Source of the DNA: Bacillus luti
GTDB taxonomy: Bacteria; Bacillota; Bacilli; Bacillales; Bacillaceae_G
DNA length: 64,000 nucleotides
Assembly (NCBI RefSeq): GCF_001884105.1
Contig: NZ_MACI01000022.1
Coordinates: 1-64,000, forward strand
Reading direction: 5' to 3'
The position numbers were made by a program, and so were the translations under genes. Below are positions 8,096 to 16,956 of this stretch, one piece after another. The notes under the pieces are model-generated. The model saw nothing but the letters and a program-made list of their open reading frames with translations, searched no databases and was not told the origin of the DNA. The number at the start of each line of letters is the position of its first letter. Positions within the stretch are counted from its first letter, which is position 1.

Positions 8096-9124
8096 ATGAC
8101 TCGTGTGGCAATTAATGGATTTGGACGTATTGGGAGAATGGTATTTCGTCAGGCAATAAAAGAAAGCGCATTCGAAATTGTAGCAATCAATGCAAGCTAT
8201 CCATCTGAAACGTTAGCACATTTAATTAAATATGATACAGTTCACGGCAAGTTTGACGGAACAGTAGAAGCATTTGAAGATCACTTATTAGTTGATGGGA
8301 AAATGATTCGCCTTTTAAACAACCGCGATCCAAAGGAATTGCCTTGGACAGATCTAGGTGTTGAAGTCGTAATTGAAGCAACTGGTAAATTTAATTCAAA
8401 AGAAAAAGCAATTCTTCACGTTGAAGCTGGAGCGAAAAAAGTTATTTTAACAGCGCCTGGTAAAAATGAAGATGTAACAATTGTAGTTGGTGTGAACGAA
8501 GACCAATTAGATATTACAAAACATACTGTTATTTCAAATGCATCTTGTACAACAAACTGTTTAGCACCTGTTGTGAAGGTGTTAGATGAGCAGTTCGGAA
8601 TTGAAAACGGTTTAATGACAACTGTTCACGCTTATACAAATGACCAAAAAAATATTGATAACCCACATAAAGATTTAAGAAGAGCACGTGCTTGCGGACA
8701 ATCAATTATTCCGACAACTACAGGTGCTGCGAAAGCGCTAGCAAAAGTTCTTCCGCATTTAAACGGAAAACTTCACGGTATGGCACTTCGTGTACCGACG
8801 CCAAACGTGTCTCTTGTTGACTTAGTAGTAGATGTAAAACGTGATGTGACAGTTGAAGCTATTAATGATGCATTCAAAACTGTTGCCAACGGTGCGTTAA
8901 AAGGCATCGTAGAGTTCAGTGAAGAGCCATTAGTATCTATCGACTTTAATACAAATACACACTCAGCTATTATCGATGGTTTATCTACAATGGTAATGGG
9001 TGAGCGTAAAGTGAAAGTACTTGCTTGGTATGATAACGAGTGGGGCTACTCTCGTCGTGTTGTAGACCTTGTAACGTTAGTTGTTGACGAATTAGCGAAA
9101 CAAAAAAACGTGCAACATATTTAA
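8096..9124 (+). CDS. gapB: NAD(P)-dependent glyceraldehyde-3-phosphate dehydrogenase, gluconeogenic type
   Basis: 342 residues. The Rossmann motif NGFGRIGR is at 7-14 and the catalytic Cys is residue 151 within SNASCTTNC. The NAD-contact loop reads INASYPSETLAHL where glycolytic enzymes usually have an Asp (ND...), consistent with the NADP-tolerant gluconeogenic GapB class. An AAGGGGG ribosome binding site precedes the ATG. It catalyses interconversion of glyceraldehyde-3-phosphate and 1,3-bisphosphoglycerate. speD downstream is the B. subtilis neighbour as well. Regulation probably runs through the CcpN-like sites overlapping its promoter. Confidence 0.92.
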   Translation: MTRVAINGFGRIGRMVFRQAIKESAFEIVAINASYPSETLAHLIKYDTVHGKFDGTVEAFEDHLLVDGKMIRLLNNRDPKELPWTDLGVEVVIEATGKFNSKEKAILHVEAGAKKVILTAPGKNEDVTIVVGVNEDQLDITKHTVISNASCTTNCLAPVVKVLDEQFGIENGLMTTVHAYTNDQKNIDNPHKDLRRARACGQSIIPTTTGAAKALAKVLPHLNGKLHGMALRVPTPNVSLVDLVVDVKRDVTVEAINDAFKTVANGALKGIVEFSEEPLVSIDFNTNTHSAIIDGLSTMVMGERKVKVLAWYDNEWGYSRRVVDLVTLVVDELAKQKNVQHI

Positions 9125-9135
9125 GTGAATAAGGG

Positions 9136-9167
9136 AGAGGGCAGGTGAATATTTGCCCTCTTTTTTT
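9136..9167 (+). terminator. Intrinsic terminator of gapB
   Basis: AGAGGGCA (9136-9143) pairs with TGCCCTCT (9154-9161) and is followed by a run of seven Ts. Confidence 0.85.
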
Positions 9168-9317
9168 AATTTTTTCTGAAAAGGAAAAAAATTATACGAG
9201 TATATTTTAAAAAGTGGACATACCACAAAGCGTTGGGATTACTGCATTCGTGAATCATTTCTTTTTTTTAGGGAAAAGTAAAGAGGAAAATATGACAGAA
9301 AATCGAAAAAACTGTTG

Positions 9318-9346
9318 TTGCAAAATGAAAATAAACAAAGTATACT
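9318..9346 (+). promoter_or_regulatory. speD promoter
   Basis: TTGCAA (9318-9323), a 17-base spacer and TATACT (9341-9346). Transcription would start near 9353, exactly at the 5' edge of the structured leader, leaving about 150 bases of leader before the speD ATG. Confidence 0.6.
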
Positions 9347-9350
9347 AACA

Positions 9351-9495
9351 CTCGTAAACTTAAGAGCTGAGGTACGTAGTCACTACTTAAAGGGTTAGGA
9401 CCTCTCTGGACTAACTTTCCCCCGTGGTAGTGGAGCAAGCCAAATTGCAAATTAGTTTTCAATTCGAACAGTTAGAATAAATTTACAAGGGGGAA
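9351..9495 (+). promoter_or_regulatory. Structured, pseudoknotted 5' leader of speD (candidate riboswitch)
   Basis: Nested helices are visible. P1 is CTT (9359-9361) plus GCT (9366-9368) with AGCAAG (9434-9439). P2 is CACTAC (9381-9386) with GTAGTG (9427-9432). P3 is AAA+GTTAG (9389-9398) with CTAACTTT (9411-9418). The P3 loop ACCTC (9400-9404) is a perfect complement of GAGGT (9369-9373), giving a pseudoknot. TTCCCCC (9417-9423) is a perfect 7-base complement of the speD ribosome binding region GGGGGAA (9489-9495). No poly-T terminator is present, so translational control is the likelier mode. I do not recognise the RNA family. Confidence 0.6.
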
Positions 9496-9502
9496 CTGTA
9501 GA

Positions 9503-9895
9503 ATGGATACTATGGATACGATGGGTCGTCACGTGATCGCTGAACTTTGGGATTGCGATTTCGACAAGCTTAATGACATGCCGTATATTGAACAATTATT
9601 TGTGGATGCAGCACTAAGAGCTGGTGCTGAAGTACGTGAGGTTGCTTTTCATAAATTTGCACCACAAGGTGTAAGTGGAGTAGTAATTATCTCGGAATCA
9701 CATTTAACAATTCATAGCTTTCCGGAGCACGGTTACGCAAGTATTGATGTTTATACTTGTGGGGATCGTATTGATCCAAATGTTGCTGCAGAATATATTG
9801 CAGAAGGTTTAAACGCGAAAACGCGTGAGAGCATCGAGCTTCCTCGAGGCACTGGTAGCTTCGAAATTAAGCAGAGAGAAACAAAAGCTCTTTAA
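9503..9895 (+). CDS. speD: S-adenosylmethionine decarboxylase proenzyme
   Basis: 130-residue bacterial type SpeD. It decarboxylates S-adenosylmethionine to supply aminopropyl groups for spermidine synthesis. The proenzyme self-cleaves before Ser66 within [19 protein letters not shown], turning the Ser into the pyruvoyl cofactor; the downstream His and the TCGD segment with its catalytic Cys are present. The ATG at 9503 follows AAGGGGG (9487-9493) at 9 bases; two further in-frame Met codons at 9512 and 9521 are less well placed. It is preceded by the structured leader and followed by a terminator, so it is probably monocistronic. Confidence 0.94.
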
Positions 9896-9921
9896 AAAAG
9901 AACATAATTGATTTAAAATGT

Positions 9922-9950
9922 AAAGAGGTGTATAATGCACCTCTTTTTTA
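9922..9950 (+). terminator. Intrinsic terminator of speD
   Basis: AAAGAGGTG (9922-9930) pairs with CACCTCTTT (9938-9946), with the T-run continuing to 9949. The 230 bases from here to nrdR hold no other feature I can support. Confidence 0.85.
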
Positions 9951-10182
9951 GTTTATAAAAAAGGAAAACATAACGTACTTGTTAGTTGGATAAATTGAAC
10001 TTTTACAAATAAGTTAGTGTCGCATCTACCATCTCATTTTGTTGAAAAACTTGATGATGAAATAATGCGTTGAAACTTAAAGTGGTAAGAGCGTTAGAAT
10101 GAGTTATATAATATTGTATATATATTTTTAGGTGAAGTGAGTAGAGAGAAAATAAAGATTATAGTGTAAAGGAGTGAATATA

Positions 10183-10644
10183 TTGCGTTGTCCATCCTGT
10201 TCTCATAATGGCACAAGAGTGTTAGATTCGCGTCCGGTAGACGAGGGGCGCTCTATTCGAAGAAGGAGAGAGTGTGAAAGTTGTTTAAGTCGCTTTACGA
10301 CATTTGAAAGAGTAGAAGAGTCGCCTCTTATCGTTGTTAAAAAAGAAGGTACACGGGAAGAATTTAATAAAGAAAAGATTTTACGTGGTTTAATTAAAGC
10401 GTGTGAAAAAAGACCGGTATCTTTAAGACAATTAGAGGAAGTAACACAAAGTGTGGAGCGTGAACTTCGTAATTTAGGTATTTCAGAAGTGAAAAGTGAT
10501 ATGATTGGTGAAATAGTTATGGAAGAGCTTCGTGATATCGATGATGTTGCTTACGTGCGTTTTGCTTCTGTATATCGTCAATTTAAAGATTTAAATGTAT
10601 TTATTGAAGAATTAAAAGATATACTGCAAAAAGAAAGAGAATAG
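10183..10644 (+). CDS. nrdR: Transcriptional repressor NrdR
   Basis: 153-residue repressor of ribonucleotide reductase genes. The N-terminal zinc ribbon has two Cys pairs (CPSC near residue 3 and CESC near 31). It is followed by the Arg-rich SIRRRRECE segment and an ATP-cone domain (about 49-139) that senses ATP/dATP. I chose TTG 10183, preceded by AAAGGAG (10168-10174) at 8 bases, because it gives the family's MRCP start and standard length; the in-frame GTG at 10174 overlaps that ribosome binding site. It is the conserved upstream neighbour of dnaB in Bacillus, and a terminator separates the two here. Confidence 0.93.
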   Translation: MRCPSCSHNGTRVLDSRPVDEGRSIRRRRECESCLSRFTTFERVEESPLIVVKKEGTREEFNKEKILRGLIKACEKRPVSLRQLEEVTQSVERELRNLGISEVKSDMIGEIVMEELRDIDDVAYVRFASVYRQFKDLNVFIEELKDILQKERE

Positions 10645-10689
10645 AAGCCCAATTCCGTTCTCTTTACATACTGTAAGTAATGAGATAAG

Positions 10690-10721
10690 AGAGCTAGAAG
10701 CGTAAGCTAATAGCTCTTTTT
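10690..10721 (+). terminator. Intrinsic terminator of nrdR
   Basis: AGAGCTA (10690-10696) pairs with TAGCTCT (10711-10717), followed by Ts to 10721. Confidence 0.75.
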
Positions 10722-10792
10722 CGCTAATAAAATATATAATGAAGATAGAATGAATTTAAGGATAGATTGAATGAGAGAAAGGAAAAGCAAGA

Positions 10793-12199
10793 ATGGAAAA
10801 ACAGTCATGGATGGAGCTATTGCCGATTGATCGTTACAAAGTAAGTGCGAAAGGGCTACTACATAATTACGACCGAAAAGTGTTAACAATGTTGTATCAG
10901 CCGTTAATAGGTAGTAGAGCTTTTAGTTTATACATGACGCTATGGGGAGAGTTAGAGCAGGATCGTGTATTTGGAAAAGAGAATACACATCATTCCCTTA
11001 TGGTGACTATGCAAATGCAACTTCCTGAAATATATGAGGAGCGAGTGAAGTTAGAGGCGATTGGGCTTTTAAAGGTATATATTAAGAAAGAAAAAGATAT
11101 TCGAATGTTTATATACGAGTTGCAACCGCCTTTATCTCCGAAGCAGTTTTTTGATGATATTGTTTTAAGTATCTTTTTATACAATCGATTGAGTCGGACA
11201 AAATATAATCAAGTAAAGCAATATTTCTTAGAAGAAGAATTTGATTTTGCTTCTTATGAAAATGTTACGCGCTCTTTCAATGATGTGTTTGGATCGTTTA
11301 ATCCAGGGCAGCTTGAGCATGCGCAAGAAGACCTTCGTATTCCAAAAACGACAACTATGCCAAGTAATGAGAAGGGAGACGCTCCAGAAGTTTGGAATGA
11401 TTTCTTTGATTTCTCCTTATTTGTAGACGGCTTGTCTGCTCTTGTTCCTAAAAAGGCGATTACAGATCAAGTGCGAGAATGTGTCATTACACTTGCTTAC
11501 GTGTATGGTGTAGATGTGTTATCGATGCAAAATATCGTTCTTGGTGCGGTGACAGAGATGCAGACCATTGATATTGAAAGGCTTAGAAAAGGAGCGCGTG
11601 ATTGGTATCAGTTCGAAAACGGTCAAGCGTTACCTGTATTAAGTGAAAGAGTACAGCCTCACGCTGCACGTATGATGAAAGAGAAAGAGCCTTCTACACA
11701 AGAAGAGATGTTAATCAAACAGTTAGAGGAAATCTCACCAAAACAACTATTGAAAGAAATCTCTGGTGGTGCAGAGGCCACGAAGGCTGACTTGCAAATC
11801 GTTGAAGATGTAATGATGAACCAAAAGTTAACGCCAGGTGTTGTGAATGTACTTATTTATTACGTTATGCTACGCTCAGATATGAAGCTTGCGAAAACGT
11901 ATGTGGAGAAGATTGCTGGTCATTGGGCGCGTAAAAAGGTTGGCACAGTAGCTGAAGCGATGGCACTGGCGAAAGAGGAAAACCGTCAATATCAAGAGTG
12001 GGCTGAGACGAAGAAAAAAGGCCGTACGTCGAAGAAAACGGTACGAAAAGAAATGGTACCAGATTGGCTGAAAGAAGAGCCGAAAGAACAAGAGAAAGAA
12101 ACTGTGAAAAAAGATGTAAGTGTTGAAAAAGGTGCAAGTACGTTAGAAGATGAACGAAAACGACTAGAAGAAGTGTTGAAAAAATATAAGCGTGATTAA
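10793..12199 (+). CDS. dnaB: Replication initiation and membrane attachment protein DnaB
   Basis: 468 residues, matching Bacillus DnaB, which is the helicase co-loader and not the helicase itself. It has the two winged-helix/DDBH2-type regions of the DnaB/DnaD family and an acidic, Lys/Glu-rich C-terminal tail from about 400. With DnaD and DnaI it loads the replicative helicase DnaC at oriC and at restart sites. The ribosome binding site is weak (AGAAAGGA). dnaI follows 33 bases later with no terminator, so the two are co-transcribed. Confidence 0.9.
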   Translation: MEKQSWMELLPIDRYKVSAKGLLHNYDRKVLTMLYQPLIGSRAFSLYMTLWGELEQDRVFGKENTHHSLMVTMQMQLPEIYEERVKLEAIGLLKVYIKKEKDIRMFIYELQPPLSPKQFFDDIVLSIFLYNRLSRTKYNQVKQYFLEEEFDFASYENVTRSFNDVFGSFNPGQLEHAQEDLRIPKTTTMPSNEKGDAPEVWNDFFDFSLFVDGLSALVPKKAITDQVRECVITLAYVYGVDVLSMQNIVLGAVTEMQTIDIERLRKGARDWYQFENGQALPVLSERVQPHAARMMKEKEPSTQEEMLIKQLEEISPKQLLKEISGGAEATKADLQIVEDVMMNQKLTPGVVNVLIYYVMLRSDMKLAKTYVEKIAGHWARKKVGTVAEAMALAKEENRQYQEWAETKKKGRTSKKTVRKEMVPDWLKEEPKEQEKETVKKDVSVEKGASTLEDERKRLEEVLKKYKRD

Positions 12200-12232
12200 T
12201 AGAAGAGAATGAACGCTCTTTGAGGTGAGAAA

Positions 12233-13171
12233 ATGGAGCATATTCAAAATTCATTTGCAAAGTTAATGGAAAATAAAAATTTTAAAAATAGATATGAAGT
12301 ATTAAAGGCGGAAGTAATGGCACATCCGCGTGTGAAAGCATTTATAGATGAACATCAAGGTGAAGTAACAACTTCTATGATTGAGCGTAGTCTTGTGAAA
12401 TTATACGAATATATTGGACAAAGTGTAGGTTGCGCGGATTGTCCGGATTTAGGTTCGTGTAAAAACATGCTGCAAGGATATGAGCCAAAGCTTGTTATTC
12501 AAGGTAAGATGATTGATATTCAATATGATCGCTGCATTAGAAAAGTAGCGTATGACGAGAGGAAAAAATACGAAAAACTCGTTCAAAGTGTATATATGCC
12601 AAATGATATTTTACAGGCAACGATGGAGAATTTAGATCCTTCTGATTTAGATGCACGTATCCATGCAATCGGAGCGGCGAATGAATTTTTAAGTACATAT
12701 GAACCAGGTAAAAAAGTACAAGGTTTATATTTGTACGGTAAATTTGGTGTAGGAAAAACGTATTTATTAGGAGCAATCGCGAATGAACTTGCTCGAAAGA
12801 AAATAAGCTCGATGCTTGTATACTTCCCAGAATTTTTACGTGAAATTAAAAGTTCGATTCAAGATAATTCGATTGGGGAAAAAATTGATGCCGTTAAACG
12901 TGTACAAGTGCTAATGTTAGATGATATTGGAGCGGAAGCGATGTCAAGCTTTGTACGTGACGACGTGCTCGGCGCAATCTTACAATTCCGTATGCTAGAA
13001 AACTTGCCAACGTTCTTTACGTCTAACTTTGATTTCAAGGAGCTGGAACATCATTTAACGTATACACAACGTGGTGAAGCGGAAGAAATGAAAGCAGCTC
13101 GTATTATGGAACGGATTAAATATTTAGCGAAACCAATTTCAATTGGCGGGAAAAACCGTCGTCATAAGTAA
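12233..13171 (+). CDS. dnaI: Primosomal protein DnaI, helicase loader
   Basis: 312-residue AAA+ ATPase that delivers the replicative helicase to DNA. The N-terminal zinc-binding domain shows the Cys cluster GCADCPDLGSC near residues 64-74. The C-terminal AAA+ domain has Walker A YGKFGVGKTY near 170 and Walker B VLMLDDIGAE, with an Arg finger-like segment after SNFDFKEL. It starts with ATG after a GAGGTGA site and directly follows dnaB. A terminator follows, ending the dnaB-dnaI operon. Confidence 0.93.
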   Translation: MEHIQNSFAKLMENKNFKNRYEVLKAEVMAHPRVKAFIDEHQGEVTTSMIERSLVKLYEYIGQSVGCADCPDLGSCKNMLQGYEPKLVIQGKMIDIQYDRCIRKVAYDERKKYEKLVQSVYMPNDILQATMENLDPSDLDARIHAIGAANEFLSTYEPGKKVQGLYLYGKFGVGKTYLLGAIANELARKKISSMLVYFPEFLREIKSSIQDNSIGEKIDAVKRVQVLMLDDIGAEAMSSFVRDDVLGAILQFRMLENLPTFFTSNFDFKELEHHLTYTQRGEAEEMKAARIMERIKYLAKPISIGGKNRRHK

Positions 13172-13200
13172 AGAGTAAGCTGAAAAGCTTGCTCTTTTTT
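13172..13200 (+). terminator. Intrinsic terminator of dnaB-dnaI
   Basis: AGAGTAAGC (13172-13180) pairs with GCTTGCTCT (13187-13195) through one G-T wobble, followed by six Ts. Confidence 0.8.
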
Positions 13201-13358
13201 CGTTTTGAACGCGTTTTACACTAGCTGAATTGTAAAATGAAAAGTTCTTATAGAAAATTCATTGTAGCTTGTATCATTTTTTTCTCCCTCCCTTAATATA
13301 TATAAAATTAGCAGGCCATATCGAGTGGATCTTCTAACGATAGGAAATGAAATTCTAC

Positions 13359-13419
13359 TAAGAGTGAACTTCACGCGGAACGGACTCTTATAGGATTTGT
13401 AACGTATAGATACAATCCT
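13359..13419 (+). promoter_or_regulatory. Two adjacent hairpins in the ytxC leader
   Basis: TAAGAGT (13359-13365) pairs with ACTCTTA (13384-13390) around an 18-base loop. Immediately after it, AGGATT+GTA (13392-13401) pairs with TACAATCCT (13411-13419) with a single bulged T. Neither is followed by a T-run, so they are not terminators. They lie 30-90 bases before the ytxC start and may form a folded leader. I do not recognise the element. Confidence 0.4.
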
Positions 13420-13448
13420 TTAGAGCGGGGATAAAAGGGGGGACAAAA

Positions 13449-14330
13449 GTGATTGAAATTTGCTTCGAAGAAAAAAATGATGCTATGCACGTATATAAAC
13501 AACTACTGAAAAGAGCGGAAATGTTATATAAGGAAACGAGTGTGTACTTGCAGGAACAGAAAGTTGTGATTCACATACCAGTGCGTGAATCGAATTATAT
13601 TGAAAAGATTTTATTACCAGTAATGGTGTATTTCATTGTGAATGTGAAACAAAATGAGTGGATAGATACAATCTTAAAAGAAAAGTTTTTTTATGAAGAA
13701 CAAGAAGAGTGTCATCAAATATTGCATATGGCACAGGAGATTTTAAAGGGAAGAAGAAAAGGTGTAGCGCAGGATTTAACACGCAATGCATTTGAATCAT
13801 ACATTAAGTCTTCTTTAAATAATTGGATTTGTGATCCGCTCTCATTCTCGTTTACATCATATGTTCGTTTTCGTCTTCGTACATATAGGGAAATGGTAGC
13901 TAAGCTTGCGGAAGTGGCGATTGATGAGTATAAGATGGAACAAGAGTATCAAATGTTCATTGAGACGCTTCGGCAACAAGTGAGTAGTCGGAAATCACGT
14001 TTGTCCTGTGTGCACCTTATTTTTGATGAAAGCTTTATTTTTTATGATGATAAAGGTAGACGTTTAAAACAGGAGAGATTGGTCCAATATATAGATGAAG
14101 AATTATTAAAGCAAAAGGATGTATATATTGATACGAAAATAATTGCACCACTTCTTTCTATTTCGCCGAAAAAAATTTATTTATATACGAAAGAACAAGA
14201 TCACAATATGATTATTACGTTGCGAAACGTATTTCAAGAACGAGTACAATTACATGGATTACATGAGTTTGAGCGCAATGTGAAAAATTTAAAAAATAAA
14301 GGTAACGCCCTTGATTTTCTAAGTTTTTGA
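13449..14330 (+). CDS. ytxC: Putative sporulation protein YtxC
   Basis: 293 residues, matching the YtxC family by length and by position between dnaI and thrS as in B. subtilis. The protein looks soluble, is rich in charged residues and has no catalytic motif I recognise. The GTG start follows a strong AAAGGGGG site. The family is annotated as sporulation-related, but its biochemical role is not known to me. It is followed directly by the thrS T-box, so no separate terminator is needed. Confidence 0.8.
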   Translation: MIEICFEEKNDAMHVYKQLLKRAEMLYKETSVYLQEQKVVIHIPVRESNYIEKILLPVMVYFIVNVKQNEWIDTILKEKFFYEEQEECHQILHMAQEILKGRRKGVAQDLTRNAFESYIKSSLNNWICDPLSFSFTSYVRFRLRTYREMVAKLAEVAIDEYKMEQEYQMFIETLRQQVSSRKSRLSCVHLIFDESFIFYDDKGRRLKQERLVQYIDEELLKQKDVYIDTKIIAPLLSISPKKIYLYTKEQDHNMIITLRNVFQERVQLHGLHEFERNVKNLKNKGNALDFLSF

Positions 14331-14365
14331 GCATATAATTACCTACATAAATGAAATATATCGAA

Positions 14366-14611
14366 ATGTCATGATGAGGACATGAGTAGTTTTCTACGAT
14401 TTTCAGAGAGGGAAGCCTTAGGGTGTGAGCTTCCTAGTACGGGATTATTACTTACCACCTCTAAACTTTAGCAGTGAACGATTTTTCTAGTAATTGCTAA
14501 CGGACAACACCGTTATGTTGAACTTGAGCAATTAACAATTATGTTAATTGGAACAAGGGTGGAACCACGAATTCAACACTCGTCCCTTTTTACGGGATGA
14601 GTGTTTTTTAT
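14366..14611 (+). promoter_or_regulatory. T-box leader of thrS (specifier ACC, threonine)
   Basis: A tRNA-sensing leader. Stem I contains AGAGAGGGAAGCCT and the specifier loop, in which ACC (14454-14456) reads Thr. The T-box sequence AAGGGTGGAACCACG (14555-14569) has UGGA, which would pair with an acceptor end with discriminator U, as in tRNA-Thr. The terminator AACACTCGTCCC (14575-14586) with GGGATGAGTGTT (14594-14605) plus a T-run follows. Uncharged tRNA-Thr is expected to favour antitermination. Confidence 0.92.
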
Positions 14612-14637
14612 TTTGAAAAAAAGAGGAGTGACCAGTG

Positions 14638-16575
14638 ATGGCAGATGTAGTTAAAATTACTTTCCCTGATGGAGCTGTGAAGGAGTTTCCTAAAGGCGTA
14701 ACAACTGAAGAAATCGCAGCTTCTATTAGCCCAGGCTTAAAGAAAAAAGCTGTGGCTGGAAAATTAAATGATGAGATGATCGATCTTGTTACACCAATCG
14801 AAGAAGATGGTGCAGTTTCTATCATTACATTAGATTCTGAAGATGGCTTATATATTTTACGCCACTCAACAGCTCACCTTTTAGCACAAGCGTTAAAACG
14901 TTTATATAAAGATGTTAAGGTTGAGCTTGGTATTGGTCCAGTAATTGAAAATGGCTTCTACTACGATATTGATATGGAAGAAGCAATTACAGTTGAAGAC
15001 TTCAAGAAAATCGAAAAAGAAATGCAAAAAATCGTGAACGAGAACTTAGAAATCGTTCGTCATGAAGTACCACGTGCAGAAGCAATTCGTCGTTTTGAAG
15101 AAATCGGCGATGAGTTAAAATTAGATTTAATTAACGATCTTCCAGAAGATGCAGTTATTTCAATCTATGAGCAAGGCGAATTCTTCGACCTTTGTCGTGG
15201 TGTTCACCTTCCATCTACAGGGAAAATTAAAGTGTTTAAATTATTAAGCGTAGCGGGTGCTTACTGGCGCGGCGATAGCAATAATAAAATGTTACAACGT
15301 ATTTACGGTACTGCATTCGTTAAGAAAGCAGAATTAGATGAGCACTTACGTATGCTTGAAGAAGCAAAAGAGCGCGACCATCGTAAATTAGGTAAAGAAC
15401 TAAAATTGTTTACTAATAGCCAAAAAGTAGGACAAGGTTTACCACTTTGGTTACCAAAAGGTGCAACAATCCGCCGTATTATCGAGCGTTACATCGTTGA
15501 TAAAGAAGCGAGCTTAGGCTATGATCACGTATACACTCCAGTACTAGGAAGCAGAGAGCTTTATGAAACTTCTGGTCACTGGAACCACTACCGTGATGGT
15601 ATGTTCCCATCAATGGAAATGGATAATGAAGAGTTAGTTCTTCGTCCAATGAACTGCCCTCACCACATGATGGTTTATAAAAACGATATTCACAGTTACC
15701 GTGAACTACCAATCCGTATTGCGGAACTTGGAACAATGCACCGTTATGAAATGTCAGGTGCGTTATCTGGATTACAACGTGTACGCGGGATGACTTTAAA
15801 CGACGCGCACATTTTCGTTCGTCCAGATCAAATTAAAGAAGAATTGAAACGCGTTGTAAACTTAACTCTAGAAGTGTACAAAGATTTCGGTTTAGAGAAC
15901 TATTCATTCCGTCTATCTTATCGCGACCCAGCAGATACTAAAAAGTACTATGCTGATGATGAGATGTGGGAAAAAGCACAAGGTATGTTAAAAGAAGCTA
16001 TGGATGAAATGGGTCTTGATTACTACGAAGCAGAAGGTGAAGCTGCATTCTACGGTCCAAAACTTGACGTTCAAGTTCGTACTGCTCTTGGAAAAGACGA
16101 AACACTTTCAACTGTACAATTAGACTTCTTACTTCCAGAACGCTTTGAATTAGCTTACGTTGGTGAAGACGGTAAACAACATCGTCCAGTTGTAATTCAC
16201 CGCGGTGTTGTATCAACTATGGAACGCTTCGTAGCCTTCTTAATTGAAGAATACAAAGGTGCATTCCCAACTTGGTTAGCTCCAGTTCAAGCACAAGTAA
16301 TTCCAGTTTCTCCGCAAGTACATTTAGACTATGCGAAGAAAGTACAAGACGAATTACGCCGTGCTGGTATCCGTGTTGAATTAGATACTCGTGAAGAGAA
16401 AATTGGTTACAAAATCCGTGAAGCACAAATGCAAAAAATTCCGTACATGCTTGTAGTAGGTGACAATGAAGTAACTGAAAATGGCGTAAACGTACGTAAA
16501 TATGGTGAACAAAAATCAGAAACAATCGCATTAGAGGCTTTTGTTGACATGATTAAAGTAGAAGGCAAACGATAA
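14638..16575 (+). CDS. thrS: Threonyl-tRNA synthetase
   Basis: 645-residue class II synthetase that charges tRNA-Thr and edits Ser-tRNA-Thr. The TGS domain is at about 1-64. The editing domain has the [11 protein letters not shown] metal motif and a later CRGVH segment. The catalytic core has motif 2 around [13 protein letters not shown] and motif 3 near [11 protein letters not shown], and the anticodon-binding domain begins near 540. ATG 14638 was chosen over the adjacent GTG 14635; both are compatible with GAGGAG at 14623-14628, and the protein then starts MADVVKIT as in relatives. Expression is controlled by the upstream T-box. Confidence 0.95.
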   Translation: MADVVKITFPDGAVKEFPKGVTTEEIAASISPGLKKKAVAGKLNDEMIDLVTPIEEDGAVSIITLDSEDGLYILRHSTAHLLAQALKRLYKDVKVELGIGPVIENGFYYDIDMEEAITVEDFKKIEKEMQKIVNENLEIVRHEVPRAEAIRRFEEIGDELKLDLINDLPEDAVISIYEQGEFFDLCRGVHLPSTGKIKVFKLLSVAGAYWRGDSNNKMLQRIYGTAFVKKAELDEHLRMLEEAKERDHRKLGKELKLFTNSQKVGQGLPLWLPKGATIRRIIERYIVDKEASLGYDHVYTPVLGSRELYETSGHWNHYRDGMFPSMEMDNEELVLRPMNCPHHMMVYKNDIHSYRELPIRIAELGTMHRYEMSGALSGLQRVRGMTLNDAHIFVRPDQIKEELKRVVNLTLEVYKDFGLENYSFRLSYRDPADTKKYYADDEMWEKAQGMLKEAMDEMGLDYYEAEGEAAFYGPKLDVQVRTALGKDETLSTVQLDFLLPERFELAYVGEDGKQHRPVVIHRGVVSTMERFVAFLIEEYKGAFPTWLAPVQAQVIPVSPQVHLDYAKKVQDELRRAGIRVELDTREEKIGYKIREAQMQKIPYMLVVGDNEVTENGVNVRKYGEQKSETIALEAFVDMIKVEGKR

Positions 16576-16577
16576 GA

Positions 16578-16604
16578 AAGAGCCGCGGTATACCGCGGCT
16601 TTTC
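16578..16604 (+). terminator. Intrinsic terminator of thrS
   Basis: The perfect 20-base palindrome AGCCGCGGTATACCGCGGCT (16581-16600) is followed by a short T-run. Confidence 0.8.
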
Positions 16605-16729
16605 TATGTAATATAAGTGAGAGAAATTAGAAAAAATAACCATATGATACTTATCATAAAAAAGTATTGCAAGTATGGTAGTTGTTTGTTACAATATTTC
16701 TTGTTGTTAGTAAAACACATCGCGTCTTC

Positions 16730-16758
16730 TTGACAGACGTCATGTCCTATGATAAACT
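16730..16758 (+). promoter_or_regulatory. Promoter of the infC operon
   Basis: TTGACA (16730-16735), a 17-base spacer and TAAACT (16753-16758). The predicted start near 16765 leaves a leader of about 190 bases before infC. Confidence 0.65.
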
Positions 16759-16769
16759 CATCAAGGATA

Positions 16770-16903
16770 ATAGAATATTGTTTTGTGGAACAAGTAGAAG
16801 CACCCGCTTCTCACCTGATGGACGCATTAGCAGTTTACAGGTAAATGTATTTCTTACTTAAGATTTTACAAGTGTGGGTGTCGTATGCCCGCACTTTTTT
16901 TGT
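16770..16903 (+). promoter_or_regulatory. L20-type autoregulatory leader with terminator, upstream of infC
   Basis: The leader contains the hairpin AGAAGC-ACCC-GCTTCT and ends in a strong terminator, AAGTGTGGG (16870-16878) with CCCGCACTT (16888-16896) followed by seven Ts. Its position before infC-rpmI-rplT matches the Bacillus L20 leader, where excess ribosomal protein L20 binds the mRNA and promotes termination. The regulatory role is taken from that family. Confidence 0.8.
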
Positions 16904-16956
16904 CGGGTTCTATGACTACAAAATATGTTCTGAGAAAACCTTGGAGGTGGCTTACT

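Noticed and set aside
9268-9462. Minus-strand ORF opposite the speD leader
   Set aside because: No ribosome binding site, and the region is better explained as a folded RNA leader on the plus strand.
16644-16657. ATGATA-CT-TATCAT palindrome after thrS, resembling an iron or metal regulator site
   Set aside because: It matches neither the Fur nor the PerR consensus well and lies about 70 bases upstream of the infC -35. Left out as likely chance in AT-rich DNA.
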